DNA of 64,000 bases, taken from contig JASJFT010000045.1 of assembly GCA_030770425.1 (NCBI GenBank), positions 62,001-126,000 of the forward strand, given 5' to 3'. Below are positions 54,834-64,000 of this stretch, piece by piece. The stretch comes from Darksidea phi (Eukaryota; Ascomycota; Dothideomycetes; Pleosporales; Lentitheciaceae). The stretch's first letter is position 1. Each line of letters opens with the position of its first letter. The notes beneath the pieces were generated by a model that saw only the letters and a list, made by a program, of their open reading frames with translations, did no database searches and was not told where the DNA came from. A program made the translations under genes and the position numbers.

Positions 54834-55480
54834 TATATACAGAGGGGTGATATAAAAAAGGAATTACCTAAAATATTACGATTTTAAAGTCTAATAACTT
54901 TCTTATTAGTAAAGCTATAATTATAAAATTTAATTTATTCAAGAGAGAAAAGCTAGGACACTCTATTTATAATTTTTTTTAATAGCTTACTAAGCCTATA
55001 GCTTAATCTATAATATCTTATATCTGAAGGTTTTTTTAGACTTATTTTAAAAGCTCTATAACTTTTTATATAAAGTATTTTTTTCTTAAATTTTAACTAG
55101 TTCTTTTTAAATTAGTATAAATTATATAAGCGAATTTTTATAATAAGTTTATTCTCTAAATTCTTTTATATTTTAGCTTAAATTTTTTAGAATAGGTATT
55201 ATTAACCATTCGGAGTAGTTTATTATAGAGTAGTCTATTCTCTTATATAAAATTCTTACTCGAAGCTCTTATAGCTTCTTATTAATTTATCCGTATTCTA
55301 CTTAGTATACGCCCTTAGGGTTCCGCCTCTTATAGCTACGCTCTATATAGGCCAGCCGCTATACTCTATATAGACTAGCTACTATATATAGACTAGCTAC
55401 TATATATTTTATATTCTATACCTAAGGCGTATAACTATAAGATATGAAATATATACTAAGTAATAATAGAAGAGGAGGGG
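54834..55480. repeat. AT-rich, RIP-like degraded tract
   Basis: About 650 nt dominated by TATA, CTATAG and TTTTTT strings with stops in every frame, far more AT-rich than the genes on either side. This is the appearance of a transposon relic after repeat-induced point mutation. No element family can be recognised. It directly precedes the NLR gene region. Confidence 0.7.
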
Positions 55481-55887
55481 GAGGGGGTAGTTCTATATAC
55501 TTGCGCAGGTTTTGGTGTTATCGTCAGAATTTTGATATTGTCCCTTACATCGCTAATCGGCCCCAGTAGCGTGACAGCGGCGAGAAGCGATTAGCAAGAC
55601 CGACACATGATCCGATGCCTTGCAGCAACTCTGTAGACCAGCGTCCAAGAGGTTCAACGGTCTTGCTGGTTCAATCGGTTGCGGAACCTGCTTGTGGCGC
55701 AGGCGGGCAGCCTGCTGCCTTGTCGCTGCGTCAGCATGGCAAGGCTGAAGACATCTCAACCCCGCATCCAGATAGAATGAAAGCCAACACTGATTCCACT
55801 TGCGCTGCCTACTCCGTGCTCCACTCGTGTCAGTGGGAAGACCAGGACCTTATTAGTTGATCGCCGGTGCCAAAACCACACCCAAAT
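55481..55887. other. Promoter region of the NLR gene
   Basis: About 400 nt of normal composition between the AT-rich tract and the NLR ATG. No other gene seen. Confidence 0.4.
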
Positions 55888-58800
55888 ATGGCCGACCCAC
55901 TTTCCATTGCCTCGGGGGTTGCGGGGCTGCTTTCCCTTGGTCTTCAAACGACCGACGCTCTCGTCAAATTCTACACTTCCCACAAAGGTCGAAATGACAG
56001 CATCGCGCGGACTACGCACCGACTCGAGACCCTGCAGAGTGCTTTCGATGCGCTGCAGACTGCTCTACAACAGCGCAAGTTCCAGCCCGACGAGGAGACG
56101 CTGATCGGCCGAATCGAATCGTCCATCCACTCGTGCGCCGAGCTCATCCAGGAGCTGCAAGAGGAGTGCACGAAACTCATGGGACCATTGTGCGACTCTT
56201 TCAATGACGCTGTCAAGGTTGCTGGACGCCGTGCTGCCTACCCCTTCCGCGAGAGCACGTTGAAGAAGCTTGAAGAAGATGCGGGCGAAATGCGAAACCA
56301 TCTGTCGCTTGCACTAGACATTCTACAGCTTCGAGATCACAAGGCGGCCCAAGATGAGCTCGCCGAGATGAAGTCGCTTGTTGAGCTGATGAGAGCGACT
56401 CAGATCTCGTCGGCGGTCCAAGACTGGTTCAAAGCCCCGGACGTCTCAGTCAATCACAACGCCGCATGCGCGAAACGGCATTCGGGGACGGGCATGTGGT
56501 TCGTCAAAGGCCCCGTCTTCCACAATTGGATCAACCAGGCCAACTCATTTCTCTGGCTCTATGGCTTTGCGGGCTGTGGAAAGTCGGTTCTTTGCTCCAC
56601 CGCCATTCAGTACGCCTTCCGACAACGGGGAGCGGACCAGAATGTAGGCATTGCCTTCTTCTACTTTACGTTCAACGACGAATCGAAACAGAACGAGTCG
56701 GCAATGCTCCGAGCGTTGCTCTTGCAACTGGCCGGTCAACTTTCCGATGGGCATTCCCGACTGGAGCGCCTGCGTGACTCTTCTGGAAGCGGGCCACCTC
56801 CGCCAGCAGTATTGATCCAGTATCTCCGCGACTTTATCCAGCGATTCCACCAGGTATACATCTTGATAGATGCTCTGGACGAGAGTCCTCGAGGGAACCG
56901 ACGAGACGAGATCCTAGGTTCACTCATGGCCATGCGGGGTTGGTCACTGCCCGGGCTGCACCTCTTGGTCACCAGTCGAGACGAGCCTGATATACGCGAA
57001 TCTCTCGAAGTCGCTCCCGATGAAAAGGTTGCAATGAAAAATGATGAAGTTGAACAGGATATCAGCAACTTCATCGCCGAGAAACTAGCTACGGACTCCA
57101 AGCTTCGAACCAAGTGGCAGGCTCATCGAGATCGAATCCAAGAAACTCTAGCCAAGCGTGCTAACGGAGTGTGAGTATTTTACGGAACAGGTTGAATCTT
57201 CGCTGACAAATTCTAGTTTCCGTTGGGTTGAATGCCAGTTTGAAGCCCTCAAACATTGCCCCAGGAGCGAACGCCATCTCGAACGGTGCCTTCAGTCCTT
57301 GCCCCGAAGCCTCGATGAGACTTACGAAAGAATGCTGCTTAATATCGATGATCCGTCCCATGAAGAAGCCCGACGAATCTTGACGCTGCTGTGCTTCTCT
57401 TCGCGACCGTTGAAGGTGTCAGAGCTCCTCCATGGAATTGCTGTGGACCTTAATGAACCAGCCCATCTGGATCGGAAGAGTCTGCTTGAAGGAACAGATG
57501 ATCTATGCGAGATATGTCCAGGACTGATCGACTTCGGGCTAAAAGCTGACGAGGATACCATCTCTGGGAGCCCCGAAGTGACTGTCCGCATCGCCCATTT
57601 CTCAGTCCAGGAATACCTAGAATCAGACCGCATCCGTCAGCAAAAGGCAAGATTCTTTGCAATGTCGAGCAATTCCGCACACCAAGAGATTGCAACAATC
57701 TGCTGCGCCTATCTTCTAGAGCCTGAGCTCTCCAACGCAGACTTGACGCCAGCGAAACTCGACGATTTTCCACTTGCTCACTTTGCTGCTCAGTTCTGGT
57801 ACCATCACTATCAAGCGGGCAAAGGAAAAACGGCACAGCTCAGCACACTTATCACGACGATTTTCAAGCAACAGCATGATCAATTTGCTACCTGGGTCAA
57901 GCTCCACGACCCTGTTGACGGATCACGGAATACCAGGGTGGACTTTGAACGCATTTCAGACAACGTTGCACCTGCGCTGTACTATGCATCCTTTTTAGGA
58001 CTTGACTGGATTATTCCTGAGATACTACTGGCCGGAAAGACGTCTGGTTGCAAAGTTGAGGATGTAGTCAACGTGCAGGGCGGATACTACGGCAACGCTC
58101 TCCAGGCTGCTTCAGCTGGAGGCCACGTCGAGATCGCTATGATACTTGTCGAGCGGGGCGCTAAGGTTAACACACAGGGCGGGTGCTATGGAGACGCTCT
58201 CCGGGCTGCTTCAGCTCGAGGCCACGTCGAGATTGTAGAGATGCTGCTGGACCGTGGCGCTGAAGCTAATACTAAGAATGAACACGACAGCGCTCTCTAC
58301 GCTGCCTCAGAGCGGGGCCACCGCAAGATTATAGATTTGCTGGTAGTGGCAGGCGCCGATGTCAATGCGGAGAGTGGAGAGCATGGTTACGCTCTCCAGG
58401 CCGCTTCAGCTGAAGGTTACCGAGGCATTGTAGAGATGCTAATCGAGAAGGGCGCCGATATTAACGCGCAAAATGGATACTACAACTACCCACAAGGCGA
58501 AGGGTGGTGCAACTGTGAACAGTGTTGCCTCGCGGATGAGGATGCCAATACCGCTCTCCAAGCAGCTTCAGCTCGAGGACACCAAGAGGTTGTGGAGATA
58601 CTGATTGAGAAGGGCGCCAACGTTCATATACAGGGCGGGCCTGACGGCAACGCTCTTCAAGCAGCTGCAAGGCATGGTCACCGAGAGATTGTAAAGTTGC
58701 TGATTGAGAAGGGCGCCGACGTCCATGCACTGTGCGGATACTCTGGCTTCGCTCTTCAAGCAGCTGCAAGGCATGGTCACCGAGAGATTGTGCAGTTGCT

Positions 58801-59128
58801 GATCGAGAAGGGCGCAGACGTTAATGCGCTAGGCGGATACTCTGGCTACGCTCTTCAAGCAGCTGCAAAACATGGTGATCAAGAGATTGTGAAGTTGCTG
58901 ATCGAGAAGGGTGCCGACGTCAACGCACAGGGCGGAAACATCAGTTACTCTCTCCACGCAGCTGCAAGGCACGGACACCTAGAGATTGTGAAGATACTAA
59001 TAGAGAAGGGCGCCAATGTCAACGCGCATGGTATACTATACAGCAACGCTCTCCAGGCTGCTTCATCTAAAGGATATAGCGAGATTGTAGAGGTGCTGTT
59101 AGAGAATAGCGCTGACATTAACGCCTAG
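55888..59128 (+). CDS. NLR / STAND protein: fungal-N domain, NACHT, ankyrin repeats (array truncated by TAG)
   Basis: Two exons, 55888-57170 and 57217-59128 (46-nt GTGAGT...CTAG intron), give 1064 aa. The N-terminus MADPLSIASGVAGLLSLGLQ is the fungal N-terminal domain of STAND proteins, a HeLo-related death-type region. NACHT has P-loop GFAGCGKSVLC (~230) and Walker B VYILIDALDES (~330). VTSRDEPDIRE, FRWVECQFE and a winged-helix-like part (LPRSLDETYERML) follow. Ankyrin repeats of 33 residues start near 705; ten are seen before TAG 59126-59128, and two more continue in frame after it. After repeat 4 there is a ~22-residue insertion containing CNCEQCC. Repeats 5-9 are near-identical. Fungal NLRs act in allorecognition and self/non-self cell death. 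The TAG sits where Gln (CAG) is expected. Confidence 0.93.
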
Positions 59129-59335
59129 GGTGGAGTGTACGGTAACGCTCTTACAGCTGCTTCATTTAAGGGACATGGCAAGATTACAAAGTTACTGCTA
59201 GAGCGTGGCGCCAATGCTAACGTGCAGGGCGGGCGCTACGGCAACGCTCTCCAGGCTGCTTCAGCTCGAGGCCACATCGAGATTATAGAGATGCTGGTAA
59301 AGAAAGGTGCTGTTTCTTTCCGTGAAGAAAAGTAG
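59129..59335 (+). pseudogene. Severed C-terminal end of the NLR (last two ankyrin repeats)
   Basis: In the same frame after TAG 59126-59128 the coding continues: VYGNALTAASFKGHGKITKL and RYGNALQAASARGHIEIIEM, ending SFREEK and a TAG. These are clear ankyrin units, so the premature stop removes about 68 residues. If TAG is read through or a strain lacks it, the protein would have 12 repeats. Confidence 0.85.
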
Positions 59336-60211
59336 ATAAAACATCATATGTCCCGTGGCTCAAGGGTATTAGGAGTTACACTCACATCGGGACAAACTTC
59401 TGGCATTGATGATGTTTACATCTAGCGTGCGTACCATTGGTGTTTCGCCTTCACCTCTTTCTAGGGTCACTCAAGGGTGGTACCATAGGCTGGTGTGAGA
59501 ACAACTGCCCTCTTCTTGGCAGCGCAAGTTTGGAGCTTGATAGGTCCTTGGTGCTGAACTGGAATGGCACTAACTCTAGCTATTCTTTGGTAGTAGTGAT
59601 GCAAGAAAGAGGAACGGAGTGGCTCTGCCAGGCACCAAGCCAAGTGGATTAAGACGCTCGTCACGCTAGCGCAGGGGTACGCAGCCTTTACCCGAAAGGC
59701 GAAAATGACCGTTGTCCACAAAATTCGCCCTGCACCGGACACTCAAATCTCCTCCGTTCTTTCATTTTGAAAGATACTGGTGACAAGATTTTGCGAAAGA
59801 ATGAGGCCGATGTGTCCGTAAACGATTTTGGATAGCGAGGAGATGACAAGCTGTCGCGCTATAGTCATAAGCTGTCAGCCTCCAGTTTACTTCGAGACGA
59901 CCAATTCTCCGAACACAAGAGAGGTTCAAGCAGAGATATCCACCCGGAGTTTTCGAATCCGAAACCACATTTTGAACGCCCTACTCAAGGCCTCGCCCAA
60001 GTCTACCGGGCTCATGGCCAACCTCTTCTGCGTTAGGATGCCTAGAGGAAGAACCGCATTTGCGCGCTTTTAGCTTACACCGGGAGACAGAGCCCGAAAC
60101 GCCGTTATATAATGAGCCCTTGTATGCACCACGTACTCCTTCTGTCGCCAATAACAAACCATGCTACAGGATTCCGGAATCACGGCGAAGTAGCAATGTT
60201 CCAATGCGGAA
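59336..60211. other. Intergenic, no gene supported
   Basis: About 880 nt. Frames of 66-91 codons on both strands lack domains. Confidence 0.4.
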
Positions 60212-60955
60212 ATGTCATTTTACACTGCACCCGCTTCGCTCACGAGTCCGGTGCCTTTTGTTGCGACAGAAGACCATCGCCGACTGGTTCCAAGTGAGCT
60301 CGTGCAACAATTGGAGCGTGAAGATGTGCGGTCTCTAATCTTCCCAGGTGCATATCCCGAATCTTTGACGGCTTCAATAACAAGAGAATCATCAAATCTA
60401 CGCCGCAAATCTGTCTCCACCGCATCCTCGACGCTAGCGCCATACCACACGCCACCTCGGCCACCTAGGGTACCAATGGCCGAAACTCCACATCGACCCA
60501 GCTTGCCTGAATTCCCAGCGCTAGGAGCATTTTCTCCACCCGCTTCACCACGGCCCTCGAATCTCACGGAGCCAGAAATTCTCTTCAAATCCGCCCTCCC
60601 CTTAAGTCTGCGAAGGCAAAGACCTGCATCTCCCGCTTCTGTGATTTCGCAGGCCTCAGTGACTGCTCACTCACCCACGCCTGAGAGGCTTCAAGCAGCA
60701 ATGTGTCGAGGTTTCGCATACCAACCTCTAAATGCGAACTTACCACTTGTTCCGGGTCAGAATCAAGCCGTGAGAGACCTTGGGAACCATGCGATACGGG
60801 ATATAGATCGATATTGCGGAAGTGGGAGGGTCCCTATTAAAGCCCCCGTTCTCCCGAAATTGCCAAGGGATTTCAGTCTTAGGCAAGTGAAAGATGAGAG
60901 AGAACAAGAAAGTTCGGAGGCAAACACGGCACGGTTGGAAAAGGAGAGAACGTAG
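60212..60955 (+). CDS. Unknown Ser/Pro-rich disordered protein
   Basis: ATG at 60212, 247 aa, single exon. N-terminal residues FVATEDHRRLVPSELVQQLE and LIFPGAYPESLTASI are followed by a Pro/Ser-rich central region (PYHTPPRPPRVPMAETPHRP) and a basic/acidic C-terminus (RQVKDEREQESSEAN). No signal peptide or TM. It reads as coding because a single sense frame is long and compositionally uniform. The family is not recognised. Confidence 0.45.
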   Translation: MSFYTAPASLTSPVPFVATEDHRRLVPSELVQQLEREDVRSLIFPGAYPESLTASITRESSNLRRKSVSTASSTLAPYHTPPRPPRVPMAETPHRPSLPEFPALGAFSPPASPRPSNLTEPEILFKSALPLSLRRQRPASPASVISQASVTAHSPTPERLQAAMCRGFAYQPLNANLPLVPGQNQAVRDLGNHAIRDIDRYCGSGRVPIKAPVLPKLPRDFSLRQVKDEREQESSEANTARLEKERT

Positions 60956-62938
60956 ATGTCGAGGGTCGCTATGCAGGTCTTGATGGTAGACCGGACTCTC
61001 CCAATTGTCGTTACGGTTGGTATGTTGCGTCCATAGAGAAGGCCCTCAATGAGCCTTTATATTCACATTGACCTTGGGTTTGCACACTGATGGGATCCGG
61101 TACCTCTTTACTGCAAACAGCCAACGGTTTCAGGGTGTTTTCAAATTATGTATTTTTTAGGTGGGATTAAATACGGTGCACTGAGCTTCTATGTGTACGA
61201 AAGCAACGAGAAGTGTCATTGTTCAAGTAGATTACTCGGTGTGATGGTTTTACCGGAGTACAGTACAAAACGAAAGATTATTCATCGCCTCGTGTTCCTT
61301 TTCAATGGGCATGCTTGTTCCCGGTACTGCGCTTATATCAGCGGATGATCCTCATGCGCATAGATACCGAGCTCACCGCACTATTTCGCGTCTCTTAGTT
61401 TGACGTAAAGTATGAGTAGGTTTCCCGTAGCCCCAGCCCATTCGTTAACGACGCTTCGCAGTGCTTGTCCTCTCGTCATCGTTCAACTTTGGCGTAATGT
61501 ACATGATGCGCTCGCCTCGTGATACCTGCTCCAGAGCGAGGATTTCAAGCTTCCAAGCGAGGAAGCAGCTGAGTACCCAGAGAATGCTACAAACAGTCCA
61601 TATCCTCGGATGTTCTTTCATGGAGCCGGTGAGCGTGAAGGTGCTGGTGGGTTGGATGATTGCGTGGTCCATATCGTAGGGTGATCTCTGAAGGAAAGTT
61701 TGGGATAGATTTGAATGACCTGCTGACAAGTCGTGGGGTCGAGGTGCTTATGGCTATAGGCAACGGAGCCGTGCCGTGAGGCGCAGCAGCACCTCGTCCG
61801 AATTGGGGTAGCGCTTATGCGAAGTGTCATGTAGGTGGGATTCTGGGCTTTTCACCAGCGCGATCCTGTGGGGGCTGCAAACTTAGGAATTAAACAACAC
61901 CACGTAAAATGTTATTTGATTTGAAAAACCACCTCGCACACGCCTTTACGATGTCTTGAAGCAACTACAGGATTCAATCTACCAGCTGCAGCCACACAAT
62001 CTAGATATTGTAGACCTGTACCGAGTAAAGCGAGTTTGCGTAGCAAAGGTGATAGAGGTCTGTGCCCGCTTATTTCCCAGAACTCATCTTCCGGATGAAC
62101 CTTTACGAATTAATGTCGCTGCATATATCTCATTGTACTCACACTGAATTGTGTCGCTGTAATGATGAGCTACCTCGCAAAGGTAACGGCCTGTCTAAGC
62201 CACCGCGAACAGGTCATCAAAGGTCCGAAGGAAGCTGCCACCTACGCGAAGTTCGGAAGGCTACCAAATGCGACGAAAGCTGACCAAGTCACAGCTAGTA
62301 CCACAACCGCGACACGGCATGTCTCTATGATGAGACCCTGCAAGCGCTGCACCGAGTTGAGCACGTTGGGAGCGTTGGGAGCCGTGATCGTTTTGACCTG
62401 AACTAACATCATCCGTCACCCATACCACTGGGCCTACTGACTAAACCACAACTAGTTAGTTTATCGATGCTGTTCCTGCTCCACCGTTTCATCTCTGCGG
62501 TCATATACACGTTTCAATAACCTCACTTTAGAATAACACGACAGTTTTCGCAGAGTTATGCTTCCATGAATGGGTTTATATATTCTCGATCCAGTGGTTC
62601 ATCAGCTGTATGTCGAGAATCTAGGGGTTAGGGGAAAGTTCAGCGTCCTCAAATTCAATGGCTAAGGGGATCGGGGAGACTTTGCAAGCATTCTAGGACT
62701 CCTTCGCTTTTTGCACCCCCTGACTTTGAGCAAAGCCCCAAGAAGAATGCTAAAGCCCGGTTTCGCACAACGATACGCTGTACGTGAGATGGTGAGACGA
62801 CCGCACCCAGGGTGTCGAGTGAAATGTCGCCTTCGGCGGCAAACGCAATAGGATGAGCTTGAACGCAACAGTTAATAGACCGCTTGTTGAAGCCCATCCG
62901 GATGGATAAGACAGCAAAGATAAAGCGATCACACCAAC
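60956..62938. other. Intergenic, weak ORFs only
   Basis: About 2 kb. Contains the weak candidate at 61445-61672 and several short plus-strand frames (61956-62401) with no domains. Confidence 0.35.
61445..61672 (-). CDS. Possible small one-helix membrane protein
   Basis: From ATG 61672 (MDHAIIQPTSTFTLTGSM) a 75-residue frame has one hydrophobic stretch (IWTVCSILWVLSCFLAWKL) and a basic C-terminus (DDERTSTAKRR). It may be the last exon of a larger gene. Only the hydrophobic pattern supports it. Confidence 0.25.
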   Translation of the reverse strand: MDHAIIQPTSTFTLTGSMKEHPRIWTVCSILWVLSCFLAWKLEILALEQVSRGERIMYITPKLNDDERTSTAKRR

Positions 62939-64000
62939 CTACTCCGGTGGTATCCACCCCACAGTCGCCATCGGCCACCTCATCCAAACCCTATCCTCAT
63001 CCCTTAAGATCCCCCAAATACCCCCCAATACATGCGCCGTCCAACCCTTCATGTACCAGAACCCTTCCATATCCTTCATCAACACCGTAAAATGTGCATA
63101 TAGCACAAGTGGTACAGCGTCATGTCTTTGCAGCGCCTCTAGAAACTCCTCTTTCATTTTGTACAACCAGGCAAAGGCAACGTGATACTCGCCGTCAATC
63201 CCGTTGTAGCGGTTGTGGTAGCACTCTAGCAGGACATTGTGGGAAAACAAGTTACATTCGAGCTGAGAGGGAGTACTGCTGGATTGTATGTAGCTGAGGA
63301 GTTCATCTAATGGTTCTTTGTAGGCGGGTGGAGGCTTTATTTCGCGGAGGGGTCCTGTTTGGGCGCGCATGCTCCGCGCAAGGGAGCGCGTAAACGAGCT
63401 GCGATCTAGGCTTTCTATCGTAGTGCGCACGCCGCGGAACATGATGAGCCATTCTGAGCGTCCGTTTTCGCCGAAAGCGAGGAACTCTCCTGCTTGGGGA
63501 CCGCGGGCCCATGTGATGAAGCAGATGATCTGGACAGAGAGGAGGACGGCATCGCAATTGTTTTGGTTGATGTGTGATAGCTCGGATGTCACTGATGGCA
63601 GGGCGGCAGCGTAGTGCTGGTCTCCCTGTGCTACATACTCGTCGCGGCGTGCGGGGCGACATTGAGCAATATGGAATGCGGTAATGGCGAGAAGTAGATG
63701 GAGGACATATTGATGTGTAAAGCCCAGTTCTGTAACGCTGGTCCGCCAGAAAGTTGCACCTGCACTCTGAGCAGAGAATGTATGAGACGTTGATGTGATC
63801 CAATGATACATCAATTCAGCGTCTGCTACGTTGAGGCCATTCGGCGCTGATACTGTATCATTGGGACTTGCAGTGGACTCGCAGCTTAGGGTTTGCGATG
63901 CACTTGGTGTCAATGTAGTTGGAAGGTAGTCGCAACGAACCTGTCGGTTTCTACAGTTCGTGCACTCCGGCTTTCTTTCGTCGCACTACTAAATGTCAGC
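62939..64000 (-). CDS. Zn(II)2Cys6 transcription factor, truncated by the right edge
   Basis: The exon 62939-63985 (348 residues) starts after an intron ending ...TTTAGTAG, with a branch-like GCTGAC at the edge. The first residues are CDERKPECTNCRNRQVRCDY, which supply cysteines 3-6 of the binuclear zinc cluster. The first CxxC lies upstream, outside the window, and the intron just before CDE is a classical position. A middle part has QYVLHLLLAITAFHIAQCRP and DAVLLSVQIICFITWARGP, typical of the fungal transcription-factor regulatory domain. It ends at MATVGWIPPE. Target genes unknown. Confidence 0.88.

Noticed and set aside
51926..63985. Secondary-metabolite cluster (P450 plus Zn2Cys6 regulator)
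   Set aside because: No PKS, NRPS, terpene or other backbone gene in the window, and the two genes are about 10 kb apart with an NLR between them.
1..64000. tRNA, rRNA and CRISPR arrays
   Set aside because: No B-box/cloverleaf-like element, rRNA sequence or spaced direct-repeat array was recognised; the 18-bp array has no spacers. A tRNAscan-SE or Infernal run could still find one I missed.

Overview
The window is from a filamentous ascomycete (Pezizomycotina; a Dothideomycete-like fungus is my guess, not proven). The evidence is short 45-125 nt GT-AG introns with CTRAY branch sites, and fungal-only families: class II hydrophobin, AA9 LPMO, Pth11-like rhodopsin-domain receptors, HET, fungal-N STAND/NACHT, Zn2Cys6. 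There are also point-mutation scars of the kind left by repeat-induced point mutation (RIP). Gene models are hand-spliced from the sequence; no similarity search was run.

Layout. 0-10 kb: the acidic C-terminal tail of a gene cut by the left edge, a class II hydrophobin, a CAN1/LYP1-type basic amino acid permease, and a broken 5'-truncated copy of the RNA polymerase III factor BRF1. 10-27 kb: a regulated-cell-death-like region. It holds a caspase-fold protein with intact His/Cys, a 104-residue unknown protein, a DUF6594-type membrane protein and a TPR-CHAT caspase-like protein. These are followed by a truncated HET fragment, two unknown genes and a heavily decayed HET pseudogene. 28-54 kb: mostly membrane and secreted proteins. 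These are several unknown membrane proteins, a GPI-type small protein, two Pth11-like receptors, a secreted carboxylesterase, an AA9 LPMO, a ketopantoate-reductase-like enzyme, a tandem kappa-GST/DsbA-fold protein and a P450. 54-59 kb: an AT-rich tract, then a NACHT-ankyrin NLR whose ankyrin array is interrupted by a TAG. The right edge carries a Zn2Cys6 transcription factor running out of the window.

How it may fit together. The caspase, DUF6594 and CHAT genes lie in one 8 kb block, with HET remnants next to it and an NLR 38 kb away. All but DUF6594 belong to families used by fungi for allorecognition and programmed cell death, so this looks like accessory genome under turnover. My best candidate for an undescribed system is the block 10434-18266: two clan-CD-type proteases flanking a membrane protein. 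No gasdermin/RCD-1 homologue was recognised there. The nonsense codons in the three damaged genes for which I can infer the ancestral codon (BRF1 copy, HET pseudogene, NLR) are explained by C-to-T in CpA on one strand or the other (CAR to TAR, TGG to TAG), as expected for RIP. The secreted hydrophobin, LPMO and esterase suggest a plant-associated or saprotrophic lifestyle, which is inference only.
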